From Arachis hypogaea (lineage: Eukaryota > Streptophyta > Magnoliopsida > Fabales > Fabaceae): a stretch of 64,000 nt of DNA. The notes beneath the pieces are model-generated. The model was not told where the DNA came from. It did not search any database and worked only from the letters and a program-made list of their open reading frames with translations. The position numbers and the translations under genes are program-made. Shown one piece after another: positions 55,482 through 64,000 of the stretch (its first letter is position 1; every line of letters begins with the position of its first letter). The stretch lies in the NCBI RefSeq assembly GCF_003086295.3, contig NC_092048.1:87152626-87216625 (forward strand), read 5' to 3'.

Positions 55482-57153
55482 CCTGACTGTAGTGTAATGG
55501 CGTTGAGGCCGCCCTTTGCGTTTGGAAGGGGTTGGGATGGAAGGTTAGAAGAGTTTGAGGGTTGGTTGGTGTTGTTGGAGGAGGATAAGGCCAACTTTGA
55601 AATCATCTCGGTGATATTGCCCAATTGAGCACTCATGGCATTAAATTGAGCCTTGTTGTTCTCTTCATGTTTTTCCACAATAGCTCTAAGTTCACAACTT
55701 AGTTGGTAGAAGAGGAGGGGGATTGGTTGGATTGTTGTCTTTAATGTGGTGCTTGGTATTTGGTGTAGTTGTTTTGGTTTTGGTGGGATGCTTGGTTGTG
55801 GTGATTTTAGTTAGCTTGACGGTTGTTGTTGTTGTTATGGTGGTATTGGGATGAAGATTGGTGGTTGTTGTTGTAGTGAGAAAAAGAGTTATTCCGTCTT
55901 TGCTTTTGATTGCTCCCTTGTGCATTGTCCCTCCACCCTTGATTGGAGTTATTACCATGCGAGTAGTTGTTTTGGCCTTGAGAGGGATAGGGTGGACGAT
56001 TATTATAATTCACATTGGCTACGGCAAGGGTGTAATCCTCTTGAATTTGGTGGCATTGATCGGAGTAATGTGTGGTGCTAGAGTACAAACCATAAATTCT
56101 AGGAGGACCTTCAAGTTGGAGAACTTAGGGTGGGGCTTGGATGGCTTGGATGGAATAGAATGCCTTTTGTTCCTTGTGCATCTCCGTAAGGATAGAAGTC
56201 ATATACCCAAGCACCTTGGTTAAGCTTGTTTCAGAAGGAGGTGCTTCTACCACACCCTTGAGGGGATTGCTTCTTACTCTTACATGTTGTGTAGCCTCGA
56301 CAACATCATTTATCAAGCTCCAAGCTTCTCCCACCGTCTTGTTTTTGGAAAGGGAACCACCACTAGCGGCGGCGAGCAATCTTCTATCTTCCGCGCAAAG
56401 ACCTCTGGTGAAATAACTAATGAGCAAGTGAGTGTCTAATCCATGGTGTGGACAAGATTCCAATAGCCTCTTGAATCTAGTCCAATACTCATACAAACTC
56501 TCATGGTCCTTTTGTATTATACCCGAGATTTCTTTCTGGATGTAGTCGGTCTTCTCTGGCGGAAAGAACTTGTCTAGAAACTCTCTCCTCAAGAAATCCC
56601 AATTGGTCACAATCTCATCCGGTTGGAAATAGAACCACGTTTTTGCTTGTCCCTCAAGAGAGAAGGGGAAGGCAAAAACCATAATAGCAACCTCATCGGC
56701 CCCATGCCTTCGGGCCGTAGAACAAGCAACTTGAAAATATCTTAGATGGCGGATGGGGTCTTGACCCGAAATCTCATGATACTGGGGGAGTAGATTTATC
56801 AAGCTATTCTTCAACTCAAAGTTTGGATAAAGATTGGGATACCTTTCTTGCAAAGGTTGAAGTATAATATCTGGAGCCCCTTGTTCATGCAAGGTGATTC
56901 AGCGCGGCTCCGCCATGTATTGTTCACCTGTAGGATGCAAAGATGTATTAGTGGTGCCAACAGAAGAATCGGAAGTAGCGGACTCCAAGTCGCTCTCGGT
57001 TCCGTTTAGTGATTCGGTATGCTCCTCAAGAGAGGCCGAAGTACTAGCCGTATAGTCCAAACGCCGTCTAGCTTGCCGAGTGTGTAACAAAGTTCTTTCA
57101 ATCTCAAGATCAAGCTCGGCTAAGCTAGAGTTCGGTTGAGACCGAGTCAACAA
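55482..57153 (-). pseudogene. Element H gag, broken
   Basis: Minus strand from MLTRSQPNSSLAELDLEIER at 57153. TGA at 56899-56901, then the Gag core (YPNLYPNFELKNSLINLLPQ, GADEVAIMVFAFPFSLEGQA, TNWDFLRREFLDKFFPPEKT, LLAAASGGSLSKNKTVGEAW). TAA at 56125-56127. Then an N-rich part, a further stop and frameshift near 55690-55810, and NAKGGLNAITLQSG, where G interrupts. The primer site lies at about 57276-57300 (minus TTTTTGGCGCCGTTGCCAGG). Confidence 0.88.
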
Positions 57154-57301
57154 ACTTAGGAGTCATAGCACATATATAAAAGAAATCTTAACTACAAACT
57201 AAGTATTGAAAGCAAGTAAACTATCTACATTATTCACATATTCACATAACCAATGTCAAGGTATACGTTGCAACCATTCCCTGGCAACGGCGCCAAAAAT
57301 T

Positions 57302-58987
57302 TGATAAGTGGACTATCGTCGGTAAAGAATTTCACAAAATATTCACATTGCAAGTATAGCTCTCAACCGACAAGTAATCCTCAAATCAAATTTTAAAGAT
57401 TGGTTGTCACAAAGTTCAACCCCAATAAAAGTAAACCGAAGTATTCAAACCTCGGGTCGTCTCACAAGGAATGGGCAAACATGTGCATCAACATTGGTTA
57501 GAATTCCGGGGTTGGGAGTCATGATCAAGAAATTAAACTACTAGACTTAACATGCAAGAAATCTTAAAGTGCAAGAAACTAAATCAAGTAACTAAGGAAA
57601 GGTATGAGCAATTTCAAACTAACAAAAGAACATCTAATATAATTCTATTCTAGAACTAAGTAATTGACTATAACTAGAATTAAGCAATTGAAATTTTTGG
57701 GTTTCAAATATGAATAATAAAAGGGACTCTTGGCTAGGCATAGGAATTGGGGTCACCATCCTTGTCTAATAACCATATCTTGACAATTATGAGGAACCAA
57801 ACTCACTAAGTCTACCTCCAAGAGCTTTAAGTACGTAATATCTACTCCTAAGCTTGAGGTACGTCAAGTGGCTTGATCAATTTCAACTCATAAGTCCCAA
57901 TCCAACTACCAATTAACTTAGTAGTAGATTAGTGTCAATGGGTATCAACTTGACCACTAGGATTCTCAAATCACCAAATCAATTATATCTAATGACTCAA
58001 GTTTACCCAATTCCCTTAGCCTAGGCCAAGAGTAAGGAAAACTACTCCATAATCAAAAGAAACATTTCATCAAGCACATAACATGCATTAACAAAAGACA
58101 TAATCAAATTGTAATTAAATTAGAAATTAAAGATACCCACCAAAAATTAACAATGGAAAGCCACTCAAACAACACTATTAGTCATGGAAAACATAAATGT
58201 ATCATTAGAAATTCAAGATCCACAAAATTCATAAATGAATAGAAAATGGTGAATAACAAGAAAACATAAATCTAATACAAGATCTCAACAAGACTATACT
58301 AGAGAATTCAAATTAAGTAATCAAAACTAGAAATCAACAAAACCCAATTCAGAATTCAACAAGGGAAGATAAAATCAAACTAGATCTAGAGAGGAATAAG
58401 GGTTTCTCTCTCTAGAAGAACAAGAACTAAAAACTAGCCAAAACTATGTCTAAGTGTGTAATGAATGATCCCCCCCCCCCTTTTCCCTTAGAGTTCCTGG
58501 GTCTTTTCCATGCAGAATCTAGCTAAATTTGGGCATGCAGAGCCCCAGAAATCGCCAGCCACGATTTCATTAATGAGGTCACGTGATGCTCTTACGCGTA
58601 CGCGTTGCCTGAGTTTTGCGAATCACGTGTAAGCGTGAAGCATGTGTACGTGTCGATGGAGAATTCGCCAATCCACGCAGATGCGTCACTCTCGCGCGCC
58701 ATGCCTAGCTCCTTGCACCCACGCGTGCGCGTCGCAGCCGATTCTCTAAAGCCCAATTCTTCATGTTTTTTCCACTTGTGCATGCTTCCTTTCTCTCCCC
58801 TACAAACTCTGAAATCACTCAACAAACATATCATGGAATTTTTAAGGCAAAAGAAGCATATTTTCCATCATGAAGCAGAATTAGGAAGAGAACACAAAAC
58901 CATGCAATTTCTATGAATAAGTGTGGAAAATATTGATAAAACTCCCCAAATTCTACACAATATAAACCATAAAATTAGGGTTTATCA
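57302..58987 (-). repeat. LTR shared by elements H and I
   Basis: 1686 bp; minus strand TGATAAACCCTAATTTTATGG to CCACTTATCA, a perfect 6-bp terminal inverted repeat. One side carries a primer site and gag (H), the other a polypurine tract (I). A cluster of ACGCGT/CGCGCG palindromes lies at 58590-58740. An 11-C run is at 58470-58480. Confidence 0.88.
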
Positions 58988-59024
58988 AACCTCCCCACAC
59001 TTAAACCAAGCATGTCCTCATGCT
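58988..59024 (-). other. Hairpin and polypurine tract of element I
   Basis: Minus strand AGCATG-AGGA-CATGCT (59009-59024), four bases, then TTAAGTGTGGGGAGG (58990-59004) next to the LTR. Same layout as the hairpin module of A, B and G, with unrelated stem sequence. Confidence 0.7.
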
Positions 59025-60514
59025 AAAAATAAAAAGACCAAAGGCCATGGGAGAAAAAGGTTAACGAAGTGCAAATTACCTAAATGAATGCATGCAACTA
59101 ATGTAAATGTATCTATCTACTTGGTCAAGGGTGAATCTATCCTCCAAGAACACATATGAGCATATAGGGCTAAAGTGACATGTAGTCCGTGAATTCTACC
59201 AATTCGAACATCAAAATGAAGTTCATGTAGCTTGCGAGACGAACGCTTGTGAAATCCAGGAACAAGGAGTTGAGCATCGAACCCTCACCGAAAGTGTATC
59301 CGCTCTATTCGCTCAAGTGTATAGGGTTTGTCACTCAATCCTCCCCTAATCATGCTTTCTAAGATTTGTCTTTCATCTAACAATCAACAATTACTCAATG
59401 CATGCGTACAAGTATCATGAGGTCTTGTTCATAGGTTGTAATGGGGTTAGGGTAAGGGTAAGAATACATGTATGGTCAAGTGAGCTTATGCATCTTTGAT
59501 TAGGCTAGGCTCTCACCTAACACATACAACAACCTATGCAATTCTAATACACAACCCAACTACCCATTTATTCACTTTCCACATGCTCATGCATTTCTCT
59601 TTAATTCTCATTCCATATGCATTGGTTATGGGGCAACTTGTCCCCTTTTTTATTATTGCTTTTTTTTCTATATTTTTGTTTCTTTTATTTTTCTATTTCT
59701 TTTTCTTTACATTTCTTTTCCTTCATTCCCCTATTTTTTTATTTATTTATTTTTTTCTTGTCCCCTTTGTGGGGTTTCATGTACAAAAGTGCCAATGCAT
59801 ATGGTTCAATCATTCAATACATGAGTATGTTCCCCATCCCCAAAATTTTCAATTACAAATACAAAGACATACCCTTACATCTACCCAAGTTCCCAAGTAT
59901 ACCCTCCCAATTGAATGACACACACCCTCACTTGCCTAAGCTAATCAAGGATCCAAATCCAGGGACGTTCATTGTTTTTCACTTAGGGGTGTTGATGTGC
60001 TCAATTAAGAATCAAAAGGGTTTATCATGGGTTCAAAATTAGTTAGCAATGGTAGATAAAAGGGTTAAGGATATTTGAGAAAAGTGACTATTAAAATGTT
60101 GGCCTCAATCATGTAAATGCATTCATACATAAAATAATGGATATATAGAATCAGACAAAGCAAGGATTGCAATCATAGAAAGAGAATAATGCACACAAGA
60201 ATAGGAATAAGTAGTTAGAAGATGTAACCACACAATAAGGCTCAAAACTCACATGCTTGTATTCTTAGCTCAAAAACCATGTTCCAAAATACATTCTTCA
60301 AGCAAGTTTATCGCAAAAAAATTTTTTAAATTGGTAGGGTGCCCTGAAAACACAGTTTCTTGGAAAAGAGGTCATCACCCTAACCAAGTAGTCCTAACAA
60401 GAAAAACTAACTAAACATGCAAGGTGTCCTAATTAACAAAACAAAAGAGAATTAAAGTCCATAGATGTTGAAAAGAGGAGATTATTACCCATGGAGATCG
60501 GTCGAACGACCTCC
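59025..60514 (-). other. 3' non-coding region of element I
   Basis: I see no supported gene. A T-rich stretch (plus strand) at 59640-59760 gives spurious hydrophobic ORFs. I did not find the paired TGTGG motifs of the other elements. Confidence 0.55.
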
Positions 60515-60548
60515 CCACACTTAAGAATTAGCACAGTCCTCCGTGCTA
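60515..60548 (-). other. Second hairpin plus TTAAGTGTGGGGAGG copy, at the ORF3 stop
   Basis: Minus strand TAGCACGG-AGGA-CTGTGCTA (60529-60548, 8 pairs including one G-T), four bases, TTAAGTGTGG (60515-60524), then GGAGG. It overlaps the last codons of ORF3, and the TAA of the motif is the stop codon. It duplicates the tract at the 3' LTR (58990-59004). Confidence 0.65.
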
Positions 60549-61771
60549 CTAGCAAGGTGTAAGGGGTAGTCAGGTTTGAAACTTTCACTATCCAGTTCGT
60601 GAATGCTCTCTTCACTTAAGTACGAGGTGGATGTGAAGATCTCCGGTTCCTCTATAGATGGGGTCACAAAACTCAAAAGCTTCTTTATATAAGCAAACCG
60701 GCGTTGGTTCCGCCGTTCATATCTATCCATCTTCTTATGGAGATCCTCAAACTGTTGGTGGGAAGATCCTTGTGGTGTAGAAGAAGTAGTAGGGATATCC
60801 GAGGGGATAGCTATATCAAGGTTTTCGAGTTCCGCCGGAGGCTTGAGATATTTTTCGGTCGAGACGACGTCGCCCTCTATCGGAATCATTGCTTTTCGAT
60901 CCTTAGTCTCTCGGGGAACACCAGCAGTAGCAACTAACTCTGTCACCAGGGAGTGGAAAGGTAGGTTACCCTTGGCATGAACACGACCCATGGCTTGGTG
61001 GATGAGGCAAGCAATGTTGACCGGCTGCTCCGTGAGTATGCACCAAACTAGCAAGGCTAGGTCTGCGGTGATCAACGTCTCATGAGTGCTGGAAAACACG
61101 TAATGAGACAAGATCTGGGTCCATGCTCGAGCCTCGATGGTGAGAAAGCGCGCAAGAATTCCCTTAGGTTGGGGCCTTAGTCTCCCTCCGGTCCAGAATG
61201 TGTCTGGTTCGACAATGACTCGGCGGATAGCATCCCAATCAAAAATAAAATCAAAGTCATCACGCTGGCAGAGGACCTCTTGGTAACCATCTACCTCATC
61301 TGCCATGGGTAAGACTCTAAGTACTTCTTGAATAGCTTTCTCCAAAACCGGGACTTGCTTCCGGCGCACAAAAACAGTCTGAAGAGAATGGGAGTGGTAA
61401 TTGGTGTAGAACTCCACCACCCACGAGAGGTTAGCTTCTTGTGGTCTTCGCATGACAAATCCCCATCCTCGCCGCTCAATGCGAGGTATGACAAACTGAA
61501 CTATATGACCTGGAGGGGTAAGAAGAAGTTTAGAATGATAATTCCATGTAATCATGATGGGGAACATGAGCTCACAATAGCGGTTGGAAAACCTAGTGGG
61601 GTCCCTCACAGGGTTGTCCTTCTCTTGGTCATCAATATTAATGATGCTTCGTGCCTTATTGGGGAGAGGCTTAGCCTTGGGCGCATGGTGCACCTTGGCG
61701 GTGGATCTTTGAGGTACCTTTTTGGTAGGTGGCTTCTTCGGTGCCTTTTCCTTGTCCTTTTTTATGGCCAT
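60521..61771 (-). CDS. Element I ORF3, intact (Transposase_32-like plant retroelement protein)
   Basis: 416 codons from MAIKKDKEKAPKKPPTKKVP (61771). I chose this ATG because the upstream part of the frame is hydrophobic low-quality sequence and ATG directly follows a splice-acceptor-like ctcttctttttcag. The N-terminus is basic and proline-rich (possibly nuclear). The central domain has IPRIERRGWGFVMRRPQEAN, WVVEFYTNYHSHS, GILARFLTIEARAWTQILSH and LVTELVATAGVPRETKDRKA. The C-terminal helix is DLHKKMDRYERRNQRRFAYI. No transmembrane segment or signal peptide is seen from this start. It aligns in motif order with ORF3 of A, B and G. The role is unknown; 'env-like' is a name by position only. Confidence 0.75.
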   Translation of the reverse strand: MAIKKDKEKAPKKPPTKKVPQRSTAKVHHAPKAKPLPNKARSIINIDDQEKDNPVRDPTRFSNRYCELMFPIMITWNYHSKLLLTPPGHIVQFVIPRIERRGWGFVMRRPQEANLSWVVEFYTNYHSHSLQTVFVRRKQVPVLEKAIQEVLRVLPMADEVDGYQEVLCQRDDFDFIFDWDAIRRVIVEPDTFWTGGRLRPQPKGILARFLTIEARAWTQILSHYVFSSTHETLITADLALLVWCILTEQPVNIACLIHQAMGRVHAKGNLPFHSLVTELVATAGVPRETKDRKAMIPIEGDVVSTEKYLKPPAELENLDIAIPSDIPTTSSTPQGSSHQQFEDLHKKMDRYERRNQRRFAYIKKLLSFVTPSIEEPEIFTSTSYLSEESIHELDSESFKPDYPLHLASSTEDCANS

Positions 61772-63509
61772 CTGAAAAAGAAGAGGAAAAGAGACGACAT
61801 TAAACTCAAAGAGACTACACTTGAAGTTTAACATGCAAGTGAGATAAATTCCGCAAAAGAGTAGGGGTCTTGAAGACATGACAGCTGCAACATGCAAGCA
61901 AGGCAATGATTGAAACATGGGACAATGCACTAGCATGGGATGCAAGAGTGAGATAAGCATACAAGTAAAAGGCATGAGAGGAATAGGCTCAAGCATCCAT
62001 AACAACACAGAGTAGCATATGTAAGAAGCGATCAAGCACAAGAAAGTCACACACACCCAATCCAACCCCCATGACAATGAGGCATTCACATGAAGGAAGG
62101 TGGAATTAGAGAAAGTGGAACTAATAGTTATGCAATATGCCACAAGGAAGCAAGTCACGAATAATGAGCATGTGAATGGAAAATATGAGGAACAATCGGC
62201 TCAACACACATAAAGATGGGCAAGTGTAATGAGAAAGGGCACCAAGGTAAAAGCATAGTGTCAAATTTAAAACAAGGACTCATTGGTGCCTTTCATCAAA
62301 CACTTGGTGTGCAACCCTCACACAAAAAGCAAGTGGAGGAAAGTGAGCAATGTAGCACCCCCAAAATACAATACCAATCATCCACCAACACCACATATCA
62401 CAAAGAAGTCAAAACATATCAAAATAACCCATCAAAGCAAAAGATAAGTTCAATCTCAACGCCCATGGAAAATGGAAAAAAAAGCAAGTAAACAAGAATG
62501 CATTGATAAAAATGTAACTAAGAAAAAATGGAAAAGAAAATAGTGGAATGCTACTAAGGAAAGAAGAATGCAAAAAAAGGAGAAAAGAAGAATTAGTAGA
62601 AAACCTTGAATAGAGGGAAAGGGCAAGGTGTAGTGAAGTGGAGATAGGAGAAAAGAAATGGAAGAAAGAGAGGAGAGAGAATGTGGGGCCCACCAGAGGT
62701 GGTGGTCGACGGTTGGTGGCACCGCCGGTGACGGTGGTGGAGGGAAGTGGTGAAGAGGAAAGGAAGAAGAAAGGAGGAAGAGAGGAAGAAGAGAGTGGAA
62801 GAGGGAAAACTATGACGCGTGCGCACCCCATGCGCGTATGCATGGATAGGTCGTGAAAAGAAGAGGGGCGCGTGAGCGCCACCCACGCCTACCCAGGGGT
62901 TGGTAGACAGGTAAGGAGACAACTGTGCGTTTTGCGCAGTGCTCGCGCGCTGCTTGCGCAACTCTCGGGTGTCATGTACTAGGGGTGGCATGTAAGGTAG
63001 CCGACGCGTACGTGCCATATGAGCGTACGCGTGGGTGGGCAAGAAGGCAAGACGACACGTGAGCATGCCTCACGCATACGCGTGGGTAGGCATTCGCGCG
63101 TTTCGCGCAATGGTCGCGCGCTGCTCGCGCAACTCTCGGGAAAATGTACCAAGAGTTACAAAAACGCAAGCGACGCACACGCGTCCTGCACGCTTAAGTG
63201 TGGACCCCCCCCCTTTTTTAACATAGAGAAAGGTATTTTTAATACATTCCTGGCAGGTATTCAAGCTAGATAGTCAAGAAAACACTCACAAATTCATGTG
63301 CTACTCAAAATAAAGCATTTTCGCTAACCTAATCAATTTATCCATACCAAGATTAATGAAATCTACATGAATATCATAACAATTCAACAAAATCAACAAA
63401 AGCTAGCATACCTAAGCAAACTCAACAACACCAAGAAATTGCAAAATTCATAAGAATCTAAAGCTAGGAGCAAGAAAGTATACATAAGGAAGATCTTACC
63501 ATGGTGGGG
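61772..63509 (-). other. Element I region upstream of ORF3, with ACGCGT palindrome cluster
   Basis: No pol is found. ACGCGT/GCGCGTGAGCG/TACGCGTGGGTGG-type palindromic units cluster at about 62810-63190 (for example 62816, 63005, 63024, 63077, 63178). The same motif type occurs in the LTR at 58590-58740. ORFs across this GC-rich cluster are by-products of repeat composition. Cut at 63509 by element J. Confidence 0.65.
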
Positions 63510-64000
63510 TGATGAGCGGATAATTTATACGCTTTTTGACATTGTTTTTAGTATGTTTTTAGTAGGATCTAGTTACTTTTAGGGATGTTTTCATTAGTTT
63601 TTATGTTAAATTCACATTTCTGGACTTTACTATGAGTTTGTGTGTTTTTCTGTGATTTCAGGTATTTTCTGACTGAAATTGAGGGACTTGAGCAAAAATC
63701 AGATTCAGAGGTTGAAGAAGGACTGCTGATGCTGTTGGATTCTGACCTCCCTGCACTCAAAGTGGATTTTCTGGAGCTACAGAACTCGAAATTGCGCGAT
63801 TCCAATTTCGTTGGAAAGTAGACATCCAGGGCTTTCCAGCAATATATAATAGTCCATACTTTGACCAAGAATAGATGACGTAAACTGGCGTTCAACGCCA
63901 GTTTTCTGCCCAAATCTGGCGTCCAGCGCCAGAAAAGGAGCCAAAACCAGAGCTGAACGCCCAAACTGGCACAAAAGCTGGCGTTCAACTCCAAGAAAGA
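63510..64000 (+). repeat. Element J: start of an A/B/D-type LTR
   Basis: TGATGAGCGGATAATTTATA begins at 63510 and runs to the window end. The palindrome array starts at 63885. The expected left duplication is TGGGG (63505-63509). It could be a 5' LTR or a solo LTR. The sequence is closest to the B LTR in its first 350 bp. Confidence 0.88.

Noticed and set aside
58470..58480. 11-C homopolymer as a functional tract
   Set aside because: A simple homopolymer within an LTR. Element I has another C run near 63207. No other support.
59496..60042. Hydrophobic ORFs in the 3' region of I (FFYFFFFTFLFL)
   Set aside because: T-rich low-complexity sequence read on the strand opposite to the element; no conserved domain.
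61772..62158. N-terminal 129 codons of the open frame before ORF3 of I (hydrophobic, could be read as a signal/membrane region)
   Set aside because: The sequence upstream of 61771 ends in a splice-acceptor-like tract and has UTR-like composition. ORF3 of A, B and G starts with a basic MA(P/S/I) sequence at the equivalent place.
62409..63273. Several 60-160-codon ORFs on both strands near 62.4-63.3 kb
   Set aside because: They cover the ACGCGT palindrome cluster and purine-rich flanks. Overlapping ORFs on both strands with biased composition are by-products of the repeats.

Overview
The window is plant nuclear DNA made almost wholly of nested Ty3/gypsy LTR retrotransposons. I found no host gene. 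The LTRs beginning TGATGAGCGGATAATTTATA, the dense CTGGCGTTTAACGCCAG palindromes and the element sizes match what I remember of peanut (Arachis) pericentromeric repeats of the FIDEL/Feral type. That organism call is from memory and was not searched. All identity figures below are counts by eye.

Layout by strand and nesting. Element A (1-8238, +) lacks its 5' end in the window. It is an Athila-type element with gag, protease and a third ORF (ORF3) but no reverse transcriptase or integrase, and it sits in element E. Element E (-; 8239-8955 plus 40819-42817) is a Tat-type element. Element C (8956-40818, +; 532-bp LTRs, target duplication ATACC) is a sibling of E inserted into it in the opposite orientation. 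It has a gag-pro-pol with two RNase H domains, a 3' minisatellite and an antisense ORF with an intron. C is interrupted by B (10218-21219, +, duplication CATGC; again gag-protease-ORF3) and by D (25544-36149, +, duplication ACTGT; gag-protease-RT-RNase H, integrase lost). E sits in a partial LTR of element F (42823-44415, +), whose gag meets, head-on, the gag of element H (-). G (44486-55481, -, duplication CCCGA/CCTGA; gag-protease-ORF3) is inserted in the H gag. H (55482-57301) shares one LTR (57302-58987) with element I (58988-63509, -), which keeps an intact ORF3. Element J begins at 63510 with an A/B/D-type LTR.

Every gag/pol frame carries stops or frameshifts, so no element here looks autonomous. 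ORF3 of I is open. LTR pairs differ by roughly 3-4 % in B, C and D and about 2.5 % in G, which suggests insertions close together in time.

The most interesting signals are non-coding. (1) In A, B and G a TATA box lies 198-202 bp upstream of the ORF3 start, suggesting that ORF3 is its own transcription unit. (2) A small hairpin with an RGRA tetraloop, followed after 3-6 nt by TTAAGT(T/G)TGG, occurs twice per element (before or just after ORF3, and at the 3' LTR). Its stems differ between copies but still pair. (3) A run of hairpins between protease/pol and ORF3 shows compensatory changes between A/B/D and G. (4) Three LTR families carry unrelated palindrome arrays; in A, B and G the array ends about 115 bp from the TATA box. 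(5) In D a tRNA-Cys-like fragment lies exactly in an ORF3 deletion. Together these suggest a shared set of cis-acting RNA and promoter elements kept by non-autonomous elements that borrow RT and integrase from others.
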